Position numbers and translations under genes: made by a program | Source: Fischerella muscicola SAG 1427-1 = PCC 73103 | Lineage (GTDB): Bacteria; Cyanobacteriota; Cyanobacteriia; Cyanobacteriales; Nostocaceae | DNA: 64,000 bases | Direction: 5' to 3' | NCBI RefSeq assembly: GCF_000317245.1 | Contig: NZ_AJLJ01000494.1 | Location: 1 to 64,000, forward strand | Part shown: positions 52,069 through 60,381 of the stretch, piece after piece | How positions within the stretch are numbered: position 1 is the stretch's first letter | Layout of the letters: the number at the start of each line of letters is the position of its first letter | The notes under the pieces: generated by a model | Database searches by the model: none | What the model was told of the DNA's origin: nothing | Seen by the model: the letters and a program-made list of their open reading frames with translations, nothing else

Positions 52069-53577
52069 ATGGCAAGAGACTTAAGGGAATTTATCAAACT
52101 TCTGGAACAAAAGGGACAACTACAGCGAATTACGGCGTCAGTAGATCCAGATTTAGAAATTGCGGAAATTTCCAACCGAATGCTGCAAAAGGGCGGCCCG
52201 GCGTTATTGTTTGAAAACGTCAAAGGTTCATCTGTACCAGTGGCGATCAACCTGATGGGGACGGTGGAAAGAATATGCTGGGCGATGAATATGCAGCATC
52301 CGCAGGAATTGGAAGAACTGGGTAAAAAGCTGGCGATGCTACAACAACCCAAACCGCCTAAAAAGATTTCCCAAGCGATCGATTTTGGTAAAGTGTTGTT
52401 TGACGTCCTGAAGGCAAAACCTGGACGAGATTTTTTCCCTGCTTGTCAACAAGTGGTAATTCAAGGAGAAAATTTAGATTTAAACAAGTTACCTTTGATA
52501 CGTCCTTATCCTGGTGATGGTGGCAAGATTATCACCTTGGGGCTAGTAATTACTAAGGATTGTGAAACAGGTACACCCAATGTCGGCGTGTATCGCTTGC
52601 AACTACAATCTCATAATACAATGACCGTGCATTGGTTATCGGTGCGGGGTGGAGCAAGACATTTACGCAAAGCCGCCGAACATGGCAAAAAATTAGAAGT
52701 TGCGATCGCTCTGGGTGTCGATCCTTTAATTATCATGGCAGCAGCCACACCAATTCCTGTAGATTTATCTGAATGGTTGTTTGCTGGATTGTATGGTGGT
52801 TCCGGTGTACAGTTGGCAAAGTGTAAAACTGTAGATTTAGAAGTTCCTGCTGATTCGGAAATTGTTCTCGAAGGAACGATTACACCAGGAGAAATTTTAC
52901 CAGATGGGCCTTTTGGTGATCACATGGGTTATTACGGCGGTGTGGAAGATTCACCCTTGATTCGCTTCCACTGCATGACACAGCGCAAAGACCCGATTTA
53001 TTTAACCACATTTAGCGGTCGTCCGCCCAAAGAAGAAGCGATGATGGCGATCGCTCTCAATCGGATTTATACTCCTATTCTGCGCCAACAAGTTTCGGAA
53101 ATCGTCGATTTCTTCTTACCGATGGAAGCTTTGAGTTACAAAGCAGCCATTATATCTATAGATAAAGCCTATCCTGGACAAGCGCGACGGGCTGCATTGG
53201 CGTTTTGGAGTGCGCTACCACAGTTTACTTATACCAAATTTGTGATTGTGGTGGATAAAGACATCAATATTAGAGATCCGCGTCAAGTTGTCTGGGCAAT
53301 TAGTTCTAAAGTAGATCCCACACGGGATGTATTTATTCTGCCAAATACGCCTTTTGATAGCTTAGATTTTGCCAGTGAAAAAATTGGTTTAGGTGGACGC
53401 ATGGGTATTGATGCAACTACAAAGATACCACCAGAAATCGAACACGAATGGGGCGCACCTTTAGAGTCAGATCCAGAAATAGCAGCGATGGTAGAAAGGC
53501 GTTGGGCGGAGTATGGTTTAGCAGATTTGCAACTAACAGAAGTAGATCCGAATTTGTTTGGCTACGATTTAAGGTAA
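52069..53577 (+). CDS. ubiD: UbiD-family (de)carboxylase
   Basis: The 502-residue prenyl-FMN-dependent decarboxylase acts on 4-hydroxy-3-polyprenylbenzoate-type acids in quinone synthesis; in cyanobacteria the pathway product is plastoquinone. Conserved segments: ARDLREFIKLLEQKGQLQRI, NVGVYRLQLQSHNTMTVHW, LVEVPADSEIVLEG-type sequence (seen as DLEVPADSEIVLEGTITPGE), GPFGDHMGYYGG and HEWGAPLESDPE. The Arg and Glu residues of the active site in the PFGDH region are present. It is followed at 4 bp by the SH3 protein gene, probably cotranscribed. No ubiX gene is in view. Confidence 0.93.
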   Translation: MARDLREFIKLLEQKGQLQRITASVDPDLEIAEISNRMLQKGGPALLFENVKGSSVPVAINLMGTVERICWAMNMQHPQELEELGKKLAMLQQPKPPKKISQAIDFGKVLFDVLKAKPGRDFFPACQQVVIQGENLDLNKLPLIRPYPGDGGKIITLGLVITKDCETGTPNVGVYRLQLQSHNTMTVHWLSVRGGARHLRKAAEHGKKLEVAIALGVDPLIIMAAATPIPVDLSEWLFAGLYGGSGVQLAKCKTVDLEVPADSEIVLEGTITPGEILPDGPFGDHMGYYGGVEDSPLIRFHCMTQRKDPIYLTTFSGRPPKEEAMMAIALNRIYTPILRQQVSEIVDFFLPMEALSYKAAIISIDKAYPGQARRAALAFWSALPQFTYTKFVIVVDKDINIRDPRQVVWAISSKVDPTRDVFILPNTPFDSLDFASEKIGLGGRMGIDATTKIPPEIEHEWGAPLESDPEIAAMVERRWAEYGLADLQLTEVDPNLFGYDLR

Positions 53578-53581
53578 AAAT

Positions 53582-54154
53582 ATGACACCAGCGATCTTGC
53601 TGGTGTCTAAAAATCGGAGAAAGCAATTGAACAATCAAGTTTTTCAGCAAGCGATCGCCTTAGGGTTTTGTAGTATTAGCGTGCTTGTTAATACTGGTAT
53701 TGCTAATCAAAGTGTCCTAGCACAAGCACCTAAGCAACAAAAATGTGATATCTCTGCCTACGTCATCACCAAAGATCCACAAGGTTTAAACGTGCGGAGT
53801 GGTGCAAGTCCTACCCACAGAACTTTGGGGAAAATAGCTACTAATGAGACAGTCAAGATAGTTGCTGCTTCGGGGAAATGGGTCAAAATTACTGATATCA
53901 CTGGTGATTTTAAAGGAACTGGCTGGGTGTATTTACCAATGTTAGGTATATCATCGCGGGGTTATGGTACTGACGGCGTCAATCTTTACACCAGCGCAAA
54001 TAATAAAAGTCAAAAAATTGGCAAAGTTCCCCCTAGCACGAGTGTCAAATTATTAGGCTGTCAGGGAGAATGGGCGCAGGTTGAATATCAAGGTATCAAA
54101 GGTTGGTTGGCAAGTGAAGATCAGTGTGGTGCGGCGCTGACTAGTTGTTCGTGA
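53582..54154 (+). CDS. Secreted protein with two bacterial SH3 domains
   Basis: The 190-residue protein has an extended signal peptide (hydrophobic core about 25-42, cleavage near VLAQA). Two SH3b domains follow: LNVRSGASPTHRTLGKIATN to WVKITDITGD..GTGWVYLP, and GVNLYTSANNKSQKIGKVPP to WAQVEYQGIKGWLA. SH3b domains usually bind peptidoglycan or proteins in the periplasm. The C-terminus QCGAALTSC carries another Cys pair. It starts 4 bp after ubiD, which suggests translational coupling, but a functional link is not obvious. The start ATG at 53582 gives a long N-region; a later start is possible. Confidence 0.87.
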   Translation: MTPAILLVSKNRRKQLNNQVFQQAIALGFCSISVLVNTGIANQSVLAQAPKQQKCDISAYVITKDPQGLNVRSGASPTHRTLGKIATNETVKIVAASGKWVKITDITGDFKGTGWVYLPMLGISSRGYGTDGVNLYTSANNKSQKIGKVPPSTSVKLLGCQGEWAQVEYQGIKGWLASEDQCGAALTSCS

Positions 54155-54162
54155 ACTAACTT

Positions 54163-54192
54163 GAAAGAGGGTGTAGGTGAAAAACCTCTTTC
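54163..54192 (+). terminator. Hairpin after the SH3 gene
   Basis: Arms gaaagagg (54163-54170) and cctctttc (54185-54192) with a 14-nt loop are not followed by a T-run. It lies directly before the 21-bp tandem repeat. Confidence 0.4.
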
Positions 54193-54201
54193 ATCTTTGG
54201 T

Positions 54202-54474
54202 AAAAATCATTTCGGTGAACCCAAAAGTCATTTCGGCGAACCCAAAAATCATTTCGGCGAACCCAAAAACCATTTCGGTGAACCCAAAAATCATTTCGGC
54301 GAACCCAAAAATCATTTCGGCGAACCCAAAAATCATTTCGGCGAACTCAAAAACCATTTCGGCGAACTCAAAAACCATTTCGGCGAACCCAAAAACCATT
54401 TCGGTGAACCCAAAAACCATTTCAGCGAACCCAAAAACCATTTCGGTGAACCCAAAAACCATTTCGGTGAACTC
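54202..54474 (+). repeat. Thirteen tandem copies of a 21-bp unit
   Basis: The unit aaaaatcatttcggcgaaccc is repeated 13 times without gaps (13 x 21 = 273 bp). Variation is almost only C/T at three positions (atc/acc, ggc/ggt, ccc/ctc), plus single changes. Because 21 is a multiple of three, one plus-strand frame reads (NPKIISA)n and one minus-strand frame reads (FGFAEMI)n without stops. Location between the SH3 gene and rimM suggests an intergenic satellite, though translation cannot be excluded. Confidence 0.95.
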
Positions 54475-54542
54475 AGAAACTAAGTACTTAGACAGAATTA
54501 ATTACACAGATTGTTTAATAGGAATTCGGGAGACAAGGGAAG

Positions 54543-55226
54543 ATGAAGAAAAAGATGAATATGAAACAAAAGGAGACAGGGAGACAAGCAGACAAAGAGA
54601 AAAAGAGAAAAGAAGATCGAAAAAAACCCGACTCTTCATCTTCCAATCCTTCTATCTCTAATTCTGTCACTCCTCTATTGGAAGATTGGATAGAAATTGG
54701 TACGATTGTGGCACCTCAAGGTTTACACGGTGAAATGCGGGTGTATCCTGATTCGGATTTTCCGGAACGCTTTGAGGTTCCGGGAAAGCGTTGGTTGTTG
54801 CGTACAGGAGAGATAAAACCGCAGCCAATAGAATTGCTTTCGGGTCGTTATATTGAGGGTAAAAATCTTTACGTCATTAAATTGGCTGGTGTGGATAATC
54901 GCAATCAAGCTGAAGAATTGCGCGGTTGTAAGTTAATGGTTCCTGAAAGCGATCGCCCCCAGTTGGGAGAGGATGAATATCATGTCCTTGATTTAATTGG
55001 CTTGCAAGTTTTTATGCAGGAGTCTGGTGAACTTGTTGGTACGGTGGTAGATGTGATTGCTGCTGGTAATGATTTATTAGAGGTCAAGTTACACCAATCA
55101 CCAACTAGCAACAACCAACAAAAAACTGTTTTGATTCCTTTTGTAAAGGCGATCGCGCCAGTGGTAAATTTGGAGACTGGTAGGATTGAAATTACACCAC
55201 CAGTTGGTTTACTAGAAATTAACTAA
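54543..55226 (+). CDS. rimM: Ribosome maturation factor RimM
   Basis: RimM helps 16S rRNA processing and 30S assembly by binding S19. Family sequence begins at LEDWIEIGTIVAPQGLHGEM (RimM N-domain), with RVYPDSDFPERFEVPGKRWL and the PRC-barrel domain YHVLDLIGLQVFMQESGELV, IAAGNDLLEVKL, VLIPFVKAIAPVVNLE. The 227-residue frame from ATG 54543 starts with about 45 Lys/Glu/Ser-rich residues derived from gggagacaag-type low complexity. The core could instead start at TTG 54678 (LEDW). Which start is used cannot be settled from sequence. Confidence 0.9.
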   Translation: MKKKMNMKQKETGRQADKEKKRKEDRKKPDSSSSNPSISNSVTPLLEDWIEIGTIVAPQGLHGEMRVYPDSDFPERFEVPGKRWLLRTGEIKPQPIELLSGRYIEGKNLYVIKLAGVDNRNQAEELRGCKLMVPESDRPQLGEDEYHVLDLIGLQVFMQESGELVGTVVDVIAAGNDLLEVKLHQSPTSNNQQKTVLIPFVKAIAPVVNLETGRIEITPPVGLLEIN

Positions 55227-55246
55227 TTAGAATTTTTACAGAAAAA

Positions 55247-55305
55247 GGCTGAATCCTTTGCCATGCTACCCCAAAGTTGAAAACGAAGGATTCAGTCTTG
55301 TTTTT
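55247..55305 (+). terminator. Terminator after rimM
   Basis: ctgaatcctt (55249-55258) pairs with aaggattcag (55286-55295), flanked by tcttgttttt. A plausible intrinsic terminator with a 27-nt loop. Confidence 0.65.
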
Positions 55306-55564
55306 GCAGTAGGTTGATTGCAATTTTGTCATTAGGCTTAATCCATGGCAACTTTATTGCTATAAATTAGCATTTGAAAAGTATAAATATCAGTATAATA
55401 AGCCCTTATGGCGTGGCAAGTCTAAATTTAGATCATCTAGTATTCTTATTTTGCAAGCAATTTAAGAGCTACATATCTTAATTGCAGTTAAACTTTATAA
55501 AACTTAACTTAGTTTATTGCAAAATAATATCAATTAGTTTGGTAGGATATACTGATTGCTTATT
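55306..55564. other. Intergenic region upstream of flavodoxin
   Basis: AT-rich spacer of the 499-bp rimM-isiB gap with no gene seen; see the candidate Fur box listed next. Confidence 0.4.
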
Positions 55565-55583
55565 GAGATAGTTAATCATTTAA
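55565..55583 (+). promoter_or_regulatory. Candidate Fur box upstream of isiB
   Basis: gagatagttaatcatttaa matches the 19-bp Fur consensus (GATAATGATAATCATTATC) at about 12 positions, including the core taatcatt. It lies about 143 bp upstream of the flavodoxin ATG, and isiB is known to be derepressed by iron limitation through FurA in cyanobacteria. The match is moderate. Confidence 0.4.
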
Positions 55584-55725
55584 TTTGGATGCATTCTCCC
55601 GAATTCTCAGTGGATGACACTATGACCGCTATGGTTGTAATAATTCCACAGTAGCTTCTCTAACCGTAGAAGCCCCAACTAATCGACATTACATCAATCT
55701 CTAAGTTTTGCTATTCAGGTGTCAG

Positions 55726-56238
55726 ATGTCAAAAACAATTGGTCTTTTTTATGGTACTCAAACTGGTAATACTGAATCTGTTGCTGAAATGATTCAGGAT
55801 GAATTCGGTAACGATTTAGTAAATTTACACGATATTTCCCAAGCAGATGTCAGTGATTTTGACAAATATGACTATTTCATTATTGGTTGTTCAACTTGGA
55901 ATATAGGTGAACTTCAGAGTGATTGGGATGGCTTTTTCCCTGAACTTGACGAAATTGATTTTTCTAACAAGTTAGTTGCTTATTTTGGCACTGGGGATCA
56001 GATTGGCTATGCTGATAATTTTCAGGATGCAATTGGTATTCTAGAAGAAAAGATTTCAGAACTTGGTGGTAAAACAGTGGGTTATTGGCCAAAATCTGGC
56101 TATGATTTCAACGATTCTAAAGCATTAAGAAATGGTAAGTTTGTTGGGCTAGCAATTGACGAAGATAATCAATCTGAATTAACGGCAGAACGAGTAAAAA
56201 CGTGGGTGAATCAGTTAAAGAAAGAATTCAAGCTATAA
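55726..56238 (+). CDS. isiB: Flavodoxin, long-chain
   Basis: FMN electron carrier that replaces ferredoxin in photosynthetic electron transport when iron is scarce. The 170-residue protein begins MSKTIGLFYGTQTGNTESVA (FMN phosphate loop T/GxTGxT), continues DYFIIGCSTWNIGELQSDWD (Trp stacking on FMN) and AYFGTGDQIGYADNFQDAIG (second loop with Tyr). The long-chain insertion after the last strand is present. The frame is open from 55708; ATG 55726 fits the family start. It is not followed by isiA here, so it is a single gene. Confidence 0.96.
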   Translation: MSKTIGLFYGTQTGNTESVAEMIQDEFGNDLVNLHDISQADVSDFDKYDYFIIGCSTWNIGELQSDWDGFFPELDEIDFSNKLVAYFGTGDQIGYADNFQDAIGILEEKISELGGKTVGYWPKSGYDFNDSKALRNGKFVGLAIDEDNQSELTAERVKTWVNQLKKEFKL

Positions 56239-56632
56239 ATGCTTTTTTTGCCGACTGATTCCTCTCAAAGCAGCAAATGCATATCTATACCAAAGTTTAA
56301 ATTTTAAGTAAGAAAATCATAATTCAGTATTTAAGACTTTAGAATATTTTTAAATGCTGAATTCTCACTTAATTAGTTAGGTATGTTTAGTTGAATTCAG
56401 AATCACTGACTCCGAAGACATTATGTCTGTATGTGCTAATCATTTAGTAGATAGATGGTACGAAGATATACTTCGTTATTTTCACACTCTAATCTGGATA
56501 AAAAGCGGGAAATTTGACAATAAATGCCTAATTTCTCAATAATTTGGCAGTCAAAAAAGATTTTAAATACGCATTTGTTTAACTAAATAAATCAAAATTT
56601 ATAACTCCTAATTTCACGCCTAATAGGTATGT
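56239..56632. other. Intergenic region, nothing identified
   Basis: This 394-bp AT-rich gap lies between isiB and the hydrolase gene. No gene, tandem repeat or strong hairpin was found. Confidence 0.4.
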
Positions 56633-57388
56633 ATGTCTGATTTATTTGATGTTCTTTGGTTGAATGTTAGCCCAAGTTTGAAGGGTTTAGACAAACCATT
56701 ATTGCAATACTTATCTAAGCATATGTCGGTGGCGCGATGGGAATATTTGCAAACCAAAGATGAAGCTTGTTCCCTAGATACAGCAGTGGCACTGCTGTAT
56801 GATTTTTTAAAGTCGCATGATCGCCCGGTGCATTTGGCAGGTCATGGTATGAGTGGTGCGATCGCTTTATTATTTGCACGTCAATATCCACAAAAAGTGC
56901 GATCACTTGCATTGTTGGCTGTAGCATCTCAACCAACAAATACTTGGCAAGCGCACTATTACCAGCAACGCCTTTTCTTTCCTCTCAGTCGTGAGCAAAT
57001 TCTAGTTAACAGCGTTCGGACTCTGTTTGGGAATCAATCTCCCGCAAATACCAAAAAGCTACTGACTGCACTCACTAGAGATTTAGATGAATCCCCTACA
57101 CCCCATTCTCTGTTTCGATTGGTTCACTTACCCAAAGGTGGGGTTTCCATACCGATATTTGTATGTGGTAGCAAAAATGATCCAGTTGTGACTCCACCAG
57201 ACTTACAAGACTGGCAAAATTTCTTAAAGCCAGAAGATACTCTCTGGGAATGTGCTAAAGGATATCATTTCTTTCACTATTTCTATCCTCAACAAGTAGG
57301 AAAGCAAATGTTGAGTTTTTGGCAAAGCTTCACTCAGAAGCCAGAAATAATTCCAAATTCCAAACTCAGTTTGTCTTGTGAAGGGTGA
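56633..57388 (+). CDS. Alpha/beta-hydrolase fold protein (251 aa)
   Basis: The protein has the nucleophile elbow HLAGHGMSGAIALLFARQYP (GHGMSG, Ser about residue 82), acid strand IPIFVCGSKNDPVVTP (Asp) and His in GYHFFHYFYPQQ. The first third is short and lacks the usual HG oxyanion motif. It is probably a soluble cytoplasmic esterase or lipase-like enzyme; the substrate is not known. It stands alone upstream of gap1, 200 bp apart. Confidence 0.85.
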   Translation: MSDLFDVLWLNVSPSLKGLDKPLLQYLSKHMSVARWEYLQTKDEACSLDTAVALLYDFLKSHDRPVHLAGHGMSGAIALLFARQYPQKVRSLALLAVASQPTNTWQAHYYQQRLFFPLSREQILVNSVRTLFGNQSPANTKKLLTALTRDLDESPTPHSLFRLVHLPKGGVSIPIFVCGSKNDPVVTPPDLQDWQNFLKPEDTLWECAKGYHFFHYFYPQQVGKQMLSFWQSFTQKPEIIPNSKLSLSCEG

Positions 57389-57589
57389 GGTGAAGGGAAA
57401 AGGGAGACAAGGGGGACAAGGGAGAATCTCTCCCAATCCCTGTTCCCCTTTCCCCAGACTAAACCTTAAAAGATGCCAAGTAAATGAGCGATCGCCAAAT
57501 CAGACTGTCAGGATCGAAAAAGCAAACAGTAATATGTCATTTGCTTTCATTTCTCCTTTGTTCAACTTCCCAGAATAGGAGGTAAAATC

Positions 57590-58636
57590 TTGGCTAAGTT
57601 AAAAGTTGGTATCAATGGGTTTGGTCGGATCGGGCGTCTGGTATTTCGTGCTGGGATCACGAATCCCAACATTGAGTTTGTGGGTATTAACGACCTCGTA
57701 CCACCAGATAACCTTGCTTACCTGTTGAAGTATGACTCTACCCACGGAATGTATAAGGGTAAGGTTGAGGCAAAGGATAATGGCATCATTGTAGATGGGC
57801 ATTTTGTTCCTTGCGTATCGATTCGGAATCCAGCCGAATTGCCTTGGGGTAAATTGGGTGCAGATTATGTAGTTGAATCTACAGGACTGTTTACCAACTA
57901 TGAAGGAGCCGCTAACCACCTGCAAGCCGGAGCCAAGCGAGTGGTAATTTCCGCACCTACTAAAGATCCAGAGCGAGTCAAAACCTTGTTAATGGGTGTC
58001 AATCATCACTTGTTTGACCCAGCGAAAGATACTGTAGTCTCTAATGCCAGTTGTACTACTAACTGTTTAGCTCCCATCGCTAAAGTCATCAACGATAACT
58101 TTGGTTTGACAGAAGGATTGATGACCACAGTTCACGCCATGACTGCTACTCAACCCACAGTAGATGGCCCTTCCAAAAAAGATTGGCGTGGTGGTCGTGG
58201 TGCTGCACAAAATATTATTCCCTCTTCTACAGGCGCAGCAAAAGCTGTGGCGTTAGTTTTACCAGAATTAAAAGGTAAATTAACTGGTATGGCGTTCCGG
58301 GTTCCGACTCCTGATGTTTCTGTGGTTGATTTAACCTTCAAGACAGCGAAAGCTACCAGTTATCAGGAAATCTGTGCAGCGATGAAAGCAGCAGCAACAG
58401 GTGAACTCAAAGGTGTGTTAGGCTACACTGACGAGGAAGTAGTTTCCACAGATTTTCAAGGAGATAGCCACTCTAGCATCTTTGATGCTGGTGCTGGAAT
58501 TGAACTAAATTCCAACTTTTTCAAGGTTGTGGCATGGTACGACAACGAATGGGGCTATTCTAATCGGGTAATTGACCTCATGTTATCTATGGCACAAACA
58601 GAAGGAATTTTGCAGGGTGTTGCACTAGCAGTTTAA
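57590..58636 (+). CDS. gap1: Glyceraldehyde-3-phosphate dehydrogenase, NAD-type (Gap1)
   Basis: It oxidises glyceraldehyde-3-phosphate to 1,3-bisphosphoglycerate in glycolysis. The Rossmann start KLKVGINGFGRIGRLVFRAG and EFVGINDLVPPDNLAYLLKY keep the Asp after IN that selects NAD; the catalytic Cys is in SNASCTTNCLAP and the His in TTVHAMTATQ. Sequence resembles the glycolytic Gap1 class rather than Calvin-cycle Gap2. The start is TTG 57590, supported by an ideal aggaggt upstream. A clear terminator follows at 58643. Confidence 0.93.
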   Translation: MAKLKVGINGFGRIGRLVFRAGITNPNIEFVGINDLVPPDNLAYLLKYDSTHGMYKGKVEAKDNGIIVDGHFVPCVSIRNPAELPWGKLGADYVVESTGLFTNYEGAANHLQAGAKRVVISAPTKDPERVKTLLMGVNHHLFDPAKDTVVSNASCTTNCLAPIAKVINDNFGLTEGLMTTVHAMTATQPTVDGPSKKDWRGGRGAAQNIIPSSTGAAKAVALVLPELKGKLTGMAFRVPTPDVSVVDLTFKTAKATSYQEICAAMKAAATGELKGVLGYTDEEVVSTDFQGDSHSSIFDAGAGIELNSNFFKVVAWYDNEWGYSNRVIDLMLSMAQTEGILQGVALAV

Positions 58637-58642
58637 GCAGGG

Positions 58643-58677
58643 ATAGGGAATTGAGAATTTTCAATTCCCTATTTTTT
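58643..58677 (+). terminator. Rho-independent terminator after gap1
   Basis: Perfect 12-bp stem atagggaattga / tcaattccctat with a 6-nt loop, followed by TTTTTT. Strong intrinsic terminator. Confidence 0.9.
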
Positions 58678-59189
58678 AGAAATATAAATGTTTGAGTGAT
58701 CGCACATGTGAAGAATCTCAAATCGTACAAATATAAATAATATTTTTATGTATATTAATAATCATTAAATTATATAAAATGTCTGGTGATTAAACTAAAA
58801 ATTAATCTAATTTTCAGTGCCAATACTGAAAAAAAGCTAAAGAATTTGTGATTTAAAATTCAGTTATACAAGTATTACATATAGCTAAAATTTGTTCAAA
58901 TATTGATGGTTACTAGGGTTGTAAATATCCCTTCATGACGAAAAATGCAAAATGATTTAAAAAAACTGCATACAATCACACAATCAATCTCGACAGAACT
59001 TGCCTAGAATAGGGCTGGAGGGTATTGATTCAGGACTTTTGCGAAATTCTTTCGGTGTAATTGGTAATAAGTAATCAAAGGATATATTAATTTCCCATTA
59101 CCAATTAACCATTACCATAAACTCAGCTATCAAGACCACTACAACCCAATCATATAAGTCCTGGGAAAACAAAATTCAAGAGGTAAACC
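58678..59189. other. Intergenic region upstream of tal
   Basis: This 512-bp AT-rich gap has no gene. Near the tal start it carries degenerate ggtaat / attaccat repeat units (59060-59120) that could pair across 30-50 bp. The tal promoter must lie here, but no box was assigned. Confidence 0.4.
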
Positions 59190-60194
59190 ATGTCAAAGAA
59201 TTTACTAGAACAACTGCGAGAAATGACCGTTGTGGTCGCAGATACTGGAGACATTCAAGCAATTGAAAAATTCAAGCCGCAAGATGCTACAACCAACCCT
59301 TCCTTGATTACAGCTGCGGCCCAAATGCCAGAATATCAAGAAATAGTTGATCAAACTTTACTGCAAGCAAAAAAAGACCTTGGTTCTGGTGCATCTCAAG
59401 CTCAAGTAGTTTCTTTGGCATTTGACCGTTTAGCGGTGTCCTTTGGATTGAAGATTCTGCAAATTATCCCTGGTCGAGTGTCCACAGAAGTGGATGCACG
59501 CCTATCTTACGATACAGAAGCTACTGTCACCAAAGCACGAGAGTTGATTGCTCAATACGAAGCGGCTGGAGTTTCTCGTCAACGTATTTTAATTAAAATT
59601 GCTTCCACTTGGGAAGGTATTCGTGCAGCTGAAATTTTGGAAAAAGAAGGAATTCACTGCAATCTCACCTTACTGTTTGGTGTTCACCAAGCGATCGCCT
59701 GTGCAGAAGCAGGGGTGACTCTGATTTCTCCCTTCGTCGGACGGATTCTCGACTGGTACAAAAAAGAAACCGGACGAGATAGTTATCCCTCAGCCGAAGA
59801 TCCAGGGGTATTGTCTGTCACGACAATCTATAATTACTACAAGAAATTTGGTTACAAAACCGAAGTTATGGGAGCTAGCTTCCGTAATGTCGGCGAAATT
59901 ACTGAATTGGCAGGTTGTGATTTGCTGACCATCTCTCCAGCGCTGCTAGGTGAGTTGCAAGCCACAATCGGAGAATTACCTCGTAAACTTGATGCTAGCA
60001 AAGCAGCAGGAATGGCAATTGACAAGATTTCCATAGATAAAGCTGCTTTTGATCAGATGCATACAACTGACCGTATGGCATCAGAGAAGTTAGATGAAGG
60101 TATTAAAGGTTTCACAAAAGCATTAGAAACTTTAGAAAAACTTCTCGCAGAAAGACTGGCTAAACTGGAAACTGAGACTAAAATTACTGTATAA
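59190..60194 (+). CDS. tal: Transaldolase (TalB-type)
   Basis: It transfers a three-carbon dihydroxyacetone unit between sugar phosphates in the oxidative pentose phosphate pathway. The 334-residue protein shows KFKPQDATTNPSLITAAAQM (substrate loop, TTNPSL), VDARLSYDTEATVTKARELI, RILIKIASTWEGIRAAEILE (Schiff-base Lys in IKIAST), CNLTLLFGVHQAIACAEAGV, SPFVGRILDWYKKETG and GASFRNVGEI. ATG 59190 is preceded by aagaggtaaacc. In Nostocales tal is often linked to zwf/opcA/fbp; here it stands alone between gap1 and anmK. Confidence 0.97.
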   Translation: MSKNLLEQLREMTVVVADTGDIQAIEKFKPQDATTNPSLITAAAQMPEYQEIVDQTLLQAKKDLGSGASQAQVVSLAFDRLAVSFGLKILQIIPGRVSTEVDARLSYDTEATVTKARELIAQYEAAGVSRQRILIKIASTWEGIRAAEILEKEGIHCNLTLLFGVHQAIACAEAGVTLISPFVGRILDWYKKETGRDSYPSAEDPGVLSVTTIYNYYKKFGYKTEVMGASFRNVGEITELAGCDLLTISPALLGELQATIGELPRKLDASKAAGMAIDKISIDKAAFDQMHTTDRMASEKLDEGIKGFTKALETLEKLLAERLAKLETETKITV

Positions 60195-60322
60195 AAGGCT
60201 CCATCAAAGCATATTTACAGTATTTTTCAGTGCTACCCAAACGAGAAAGCGTTACGTGTCAAAGACACTCAATTAAACGCTAAACTACTTAATTCAGTTA
60301 CCATAAATTTAGCATTATTATT

Positions 60323-60353
60323 AACCCGATTTCATAAAAGAAATCGGGTTTCT
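60323..60353 (+). terminator. Rho-independent terminator after tal
   Basis: Perfect 10-bp stem aacccgattt / aaatcgggtt, 8-nt loop, followed by tctcattgtt. Good intrinsic terminator though the T-tract is imperfect. Confidence 0.8.
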
Positions 60354-60381
60354 CATTGTTATCAAGGTTCCACCTATATTT

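Noticed and set aside
54121..54462. 113-codon minus-strand frame across the 21-bp array
   Set aside because: It is open only because the repeat unit is a multiple of three and stop-free; no start signal or conserved part. Kept as a repeat finding, not a gene.
54202..54474. CRISPR array
   Set aside because: Units are contiguous 21-mers with no spacers and there are no cas genes.
54161..54661. 166-codon plus-strand frame across the 21-bp array
   Set aside because: Same cause as the minus-strand frame; it runs into purine-rich low-complexity DNA and overlaps rimM.
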